DNA of 7,521 bases, taken from positions 1-7,521 of the forward strand of contig CANESN010000035.1 in the NCBI GenBank assembly GCA_947441105.1. The letters are read 5' to 3'. Within the stretch, counting starts at the first letter, position 1; every line of letters starts with the position of its first letter. Both the position numbers and the translations under genes were made by a program. The DNA is from Micrococcales bacterium. GTDB lineage: Bacteria > Actinomycetota > Actinomycetes > Actinomycetales > Microbacteriaceae. Below are positions 6,817-7,521 of this stretch, piece by piece. The notes under the pieces were generated by a model. That model was not told where the DNA came from. It saw only the letters and a list, made by a program, of their open reading frames with translations, and searched no databases.

Positions 6817-6822
6817 TCTGGC

Positions 6823-7098
6823 ATGCCTGAATCAACTTCACGTCGTAAGCCAGCTCCGAAGAAGGAAGCTGTTCGTCCAGCCATCGTTAGCGATGAGCAG
6901 GAAGAAAACCCAACCTGGTACAAGATCACCATGTTCGGCCTCATGGTCGTGGGTTTGGTCTGGATTCTAATTTTCTACATCTCAAGCGCGCAGTACCCGC
7001 TTGGTAGCGCAACTTTCCTTGACCTGAGCAACTGGAACATCTTGATCGGTTTCGGCATCGCCATGATTGGCTTTGTTATGACCACCAAGTGGAAGTAA
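6823..7098 (+). CDS. crgA: Cell-division membrane protein CrgA
   Basis: This 91-residue, two-helix membrane protein is an actinobacterial septation factor. In mycobacteria and Streptomyces it interacts with FtsZ, FtsQ, FtsI and PBPA and affects septum placement and wall synthesis. The N-terminus is cytoplasmic and basic (SRRKPAPKK, 6-14). The conserved NPTWY motif at 29-33 comes just before the first transmembrane helix (about 35-53). A short external loop follows, then the second helix (about 72-88) beginning with WN (71-72), with the GFG...GFVMTTKW signature to the C-terminus. The length is close to that of mycobacterial CrgA. Its position beside trpG and the pknAB cluster, on the same strand as pknB, is the standard actinobacterial arrangement. 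It is probably transcribed from its own leaderless promoter. Its TAA stop abuts the rhomboid stop. Confidence 0.93.
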   Translation: MPESTSRRKPAPKKEAVRPAIVSDEQEENPTWYKITMFGLMVVGLVWILIFYISSAQYPLGSATFLDLSNWNILIGFGIAMIGFVMTTKWK

Positions 7099-7521
7099 TT
7101 AGATCCACTCTTGAATGCGCCACAGCGTAAGCACCACTCGCGCTGCGATCACCAAAACCACACCCAGCACTTGGGCGACCTTCTGATTTGGACGCCTAGT
7201 TCCGGCATACACCGAGGCAATTGCCAAACCGGTGACCAAGCCTCCTAGGTGACCCTCCCAGGAGATTCCCGAGACAAAGAAGCCCATCGAGAAGTTGATG
7301 GCGATAAGTAAGAAAATCTGGGTTGGATTTCCGCCAATTGAGCGGATCACTACAAAGAACGCACCCATTAGGCCAAACAGTGCTCCCGATGCACCAACCA
7401 CCGGGGTTTGTGGGTCGGATAGCAGCAATACCGCGACCGATCCTCCAAAGATCGAGATCAAATACAGCGCCAAAAAGCGCAGTTTCCCAAGCATTGGCTC
7501 AAGCTGCTGCCCAAAGATCCA
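7099..7521 (-). CDS. Rhomboid-family intramembrane serine protease (N-terminus outside window)
   Basis: This is a partial gene: the frame stays open to the window edge and 140 residues are visible, beginning WIFGQQLEPMLGKLRFLALY. That opening is the conserved region before the catalytic Ser in rhomboids, so the ATG at 7494-7492 (Met10 of the visible part) is internal and not the true start. The GASGALFGLMGA motif holds the catalytic serine (codon 7389-7387), and SWEGHLGGLVTG holds the catalytic histidine (codon 7251-7249). The dyad is therefore intact and the protein is expected to cleave membrane proteins within the bilayer. Several hydrophobic helices are visible, and a last one sits near the C-terminus (KVAQVLGVVLVIAARVVLTLW). 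The substrate cannot be inferred. Rhomboid genes near crgA, often with a peptidyl-prolyl isomerase further out, occur in Actinobacteria. The stop (TAA, complement of 7099-7101) directly touches the crgA stop. Confidence 0.93.
   Translation of the reverse strand, partial: WIFGQQLEPMLGKLRFLALYLISIFGGSVAVLLLSDPQTPVVGASGALFGLMGAFFVVIRSIGGNPTQIFLLIAINFSMGFFVSGISWEGHLGGLVTGLAIASVYAGTRRPNQKVAQVLGVVLVIAARVVLTLWRIQEWI

Noticed and set aside
7122..7176. CAGCG/CGCTG pairing downstream of crgA as a terminator
   Set aside because: Only five pairs around a loop of about 13 bases, with no T-run, all within rhomboid coding sequence.
7099..7494. Rhomboid gene starting at the ATG at 7494
   Set aside because: The frame continues upstream to the window edge with the conserved rhomboid residues WIFGQQLEP, so that ATG is an internal Met and the gene is truncated by the window.

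Overview
The window is one stretch of the actinobacterial cell-wall growth and Ser/Thr-kinase locus. In order it holds the tail of a gene that is probably the PP2C phosphatase, then rodA-pbpA-pknA-pknB on the plus strand, trpG/pabA on the minus strand, crgA on the plus strand and a rhomboid protease on the minus strand. The order and orientations match the region near oriC in Mycobacterium and most other Actinobacteria. I assign the organism to Actinobacteria from gene order, protein motifs and the presence of crgA. The base composition looks only moderately GC-rich, genes overlap or abut almost everywhere, and the accessory genes often found between trpG and crgA are absent. This suggests a small-genome member of Micrococcales, perhaps a freshwater Microbacteriaceae of the Rhodoluna/Aquiluna type. 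That taxonomic call is inference.

Layout: bases 2-58 encode the last 18 residues of the upstream gene. Three successive ATGA stop/start overlaps (55-58, 1416-1419, 2864-2867) join it to rodA, pbpA and pknA, so these four genes are almost certainly translated from one mRNA. A 74-base gap with a bulged hairpin and a possible -10 hexamer separates pknA from pknB, which starts with TTG. The plus-strand unit ends at about 6129, and a candidate intrinsic terminator lies at 6147-6166, inside the 3' end of the convergent trpG gene. trpG and crgA diverge from a 58-base region (6765-6822) in which both genes look leaderless or nearly so. crgA and the rhomboid gene converge with no intergenic base. No gene-free stretch exceeds 74 bases.

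How the genes work together: RodA (SEDS glycosyltransferase) and PbpA (class B transpeptidase) form the peptidoglycan synthase pair. PknA and PknB are membrane kinases with external PASTA domains that sense muropeptides or lipid II and phosphorylate wall-synthesis and division proteins. The phosphatase reverses this, and CrgA is a small septal membrane protein that bridges FtsZ and the division PBPs. TrpG/PabA and the rhomboid protease are conserved neighbours with no obvious direct role in the wall circuit.

I see no mobile element, CRISPR array, RNA gene or unknown multigene system here. The points worth a second look are small: an altered catalytic-loop motif in the SEDS protein, a terminator embedded in an opposing gene, paired leaderless promoters, a structured pknA-pknB junction, and unusual features in the two kinases' external and activation-loop regions.
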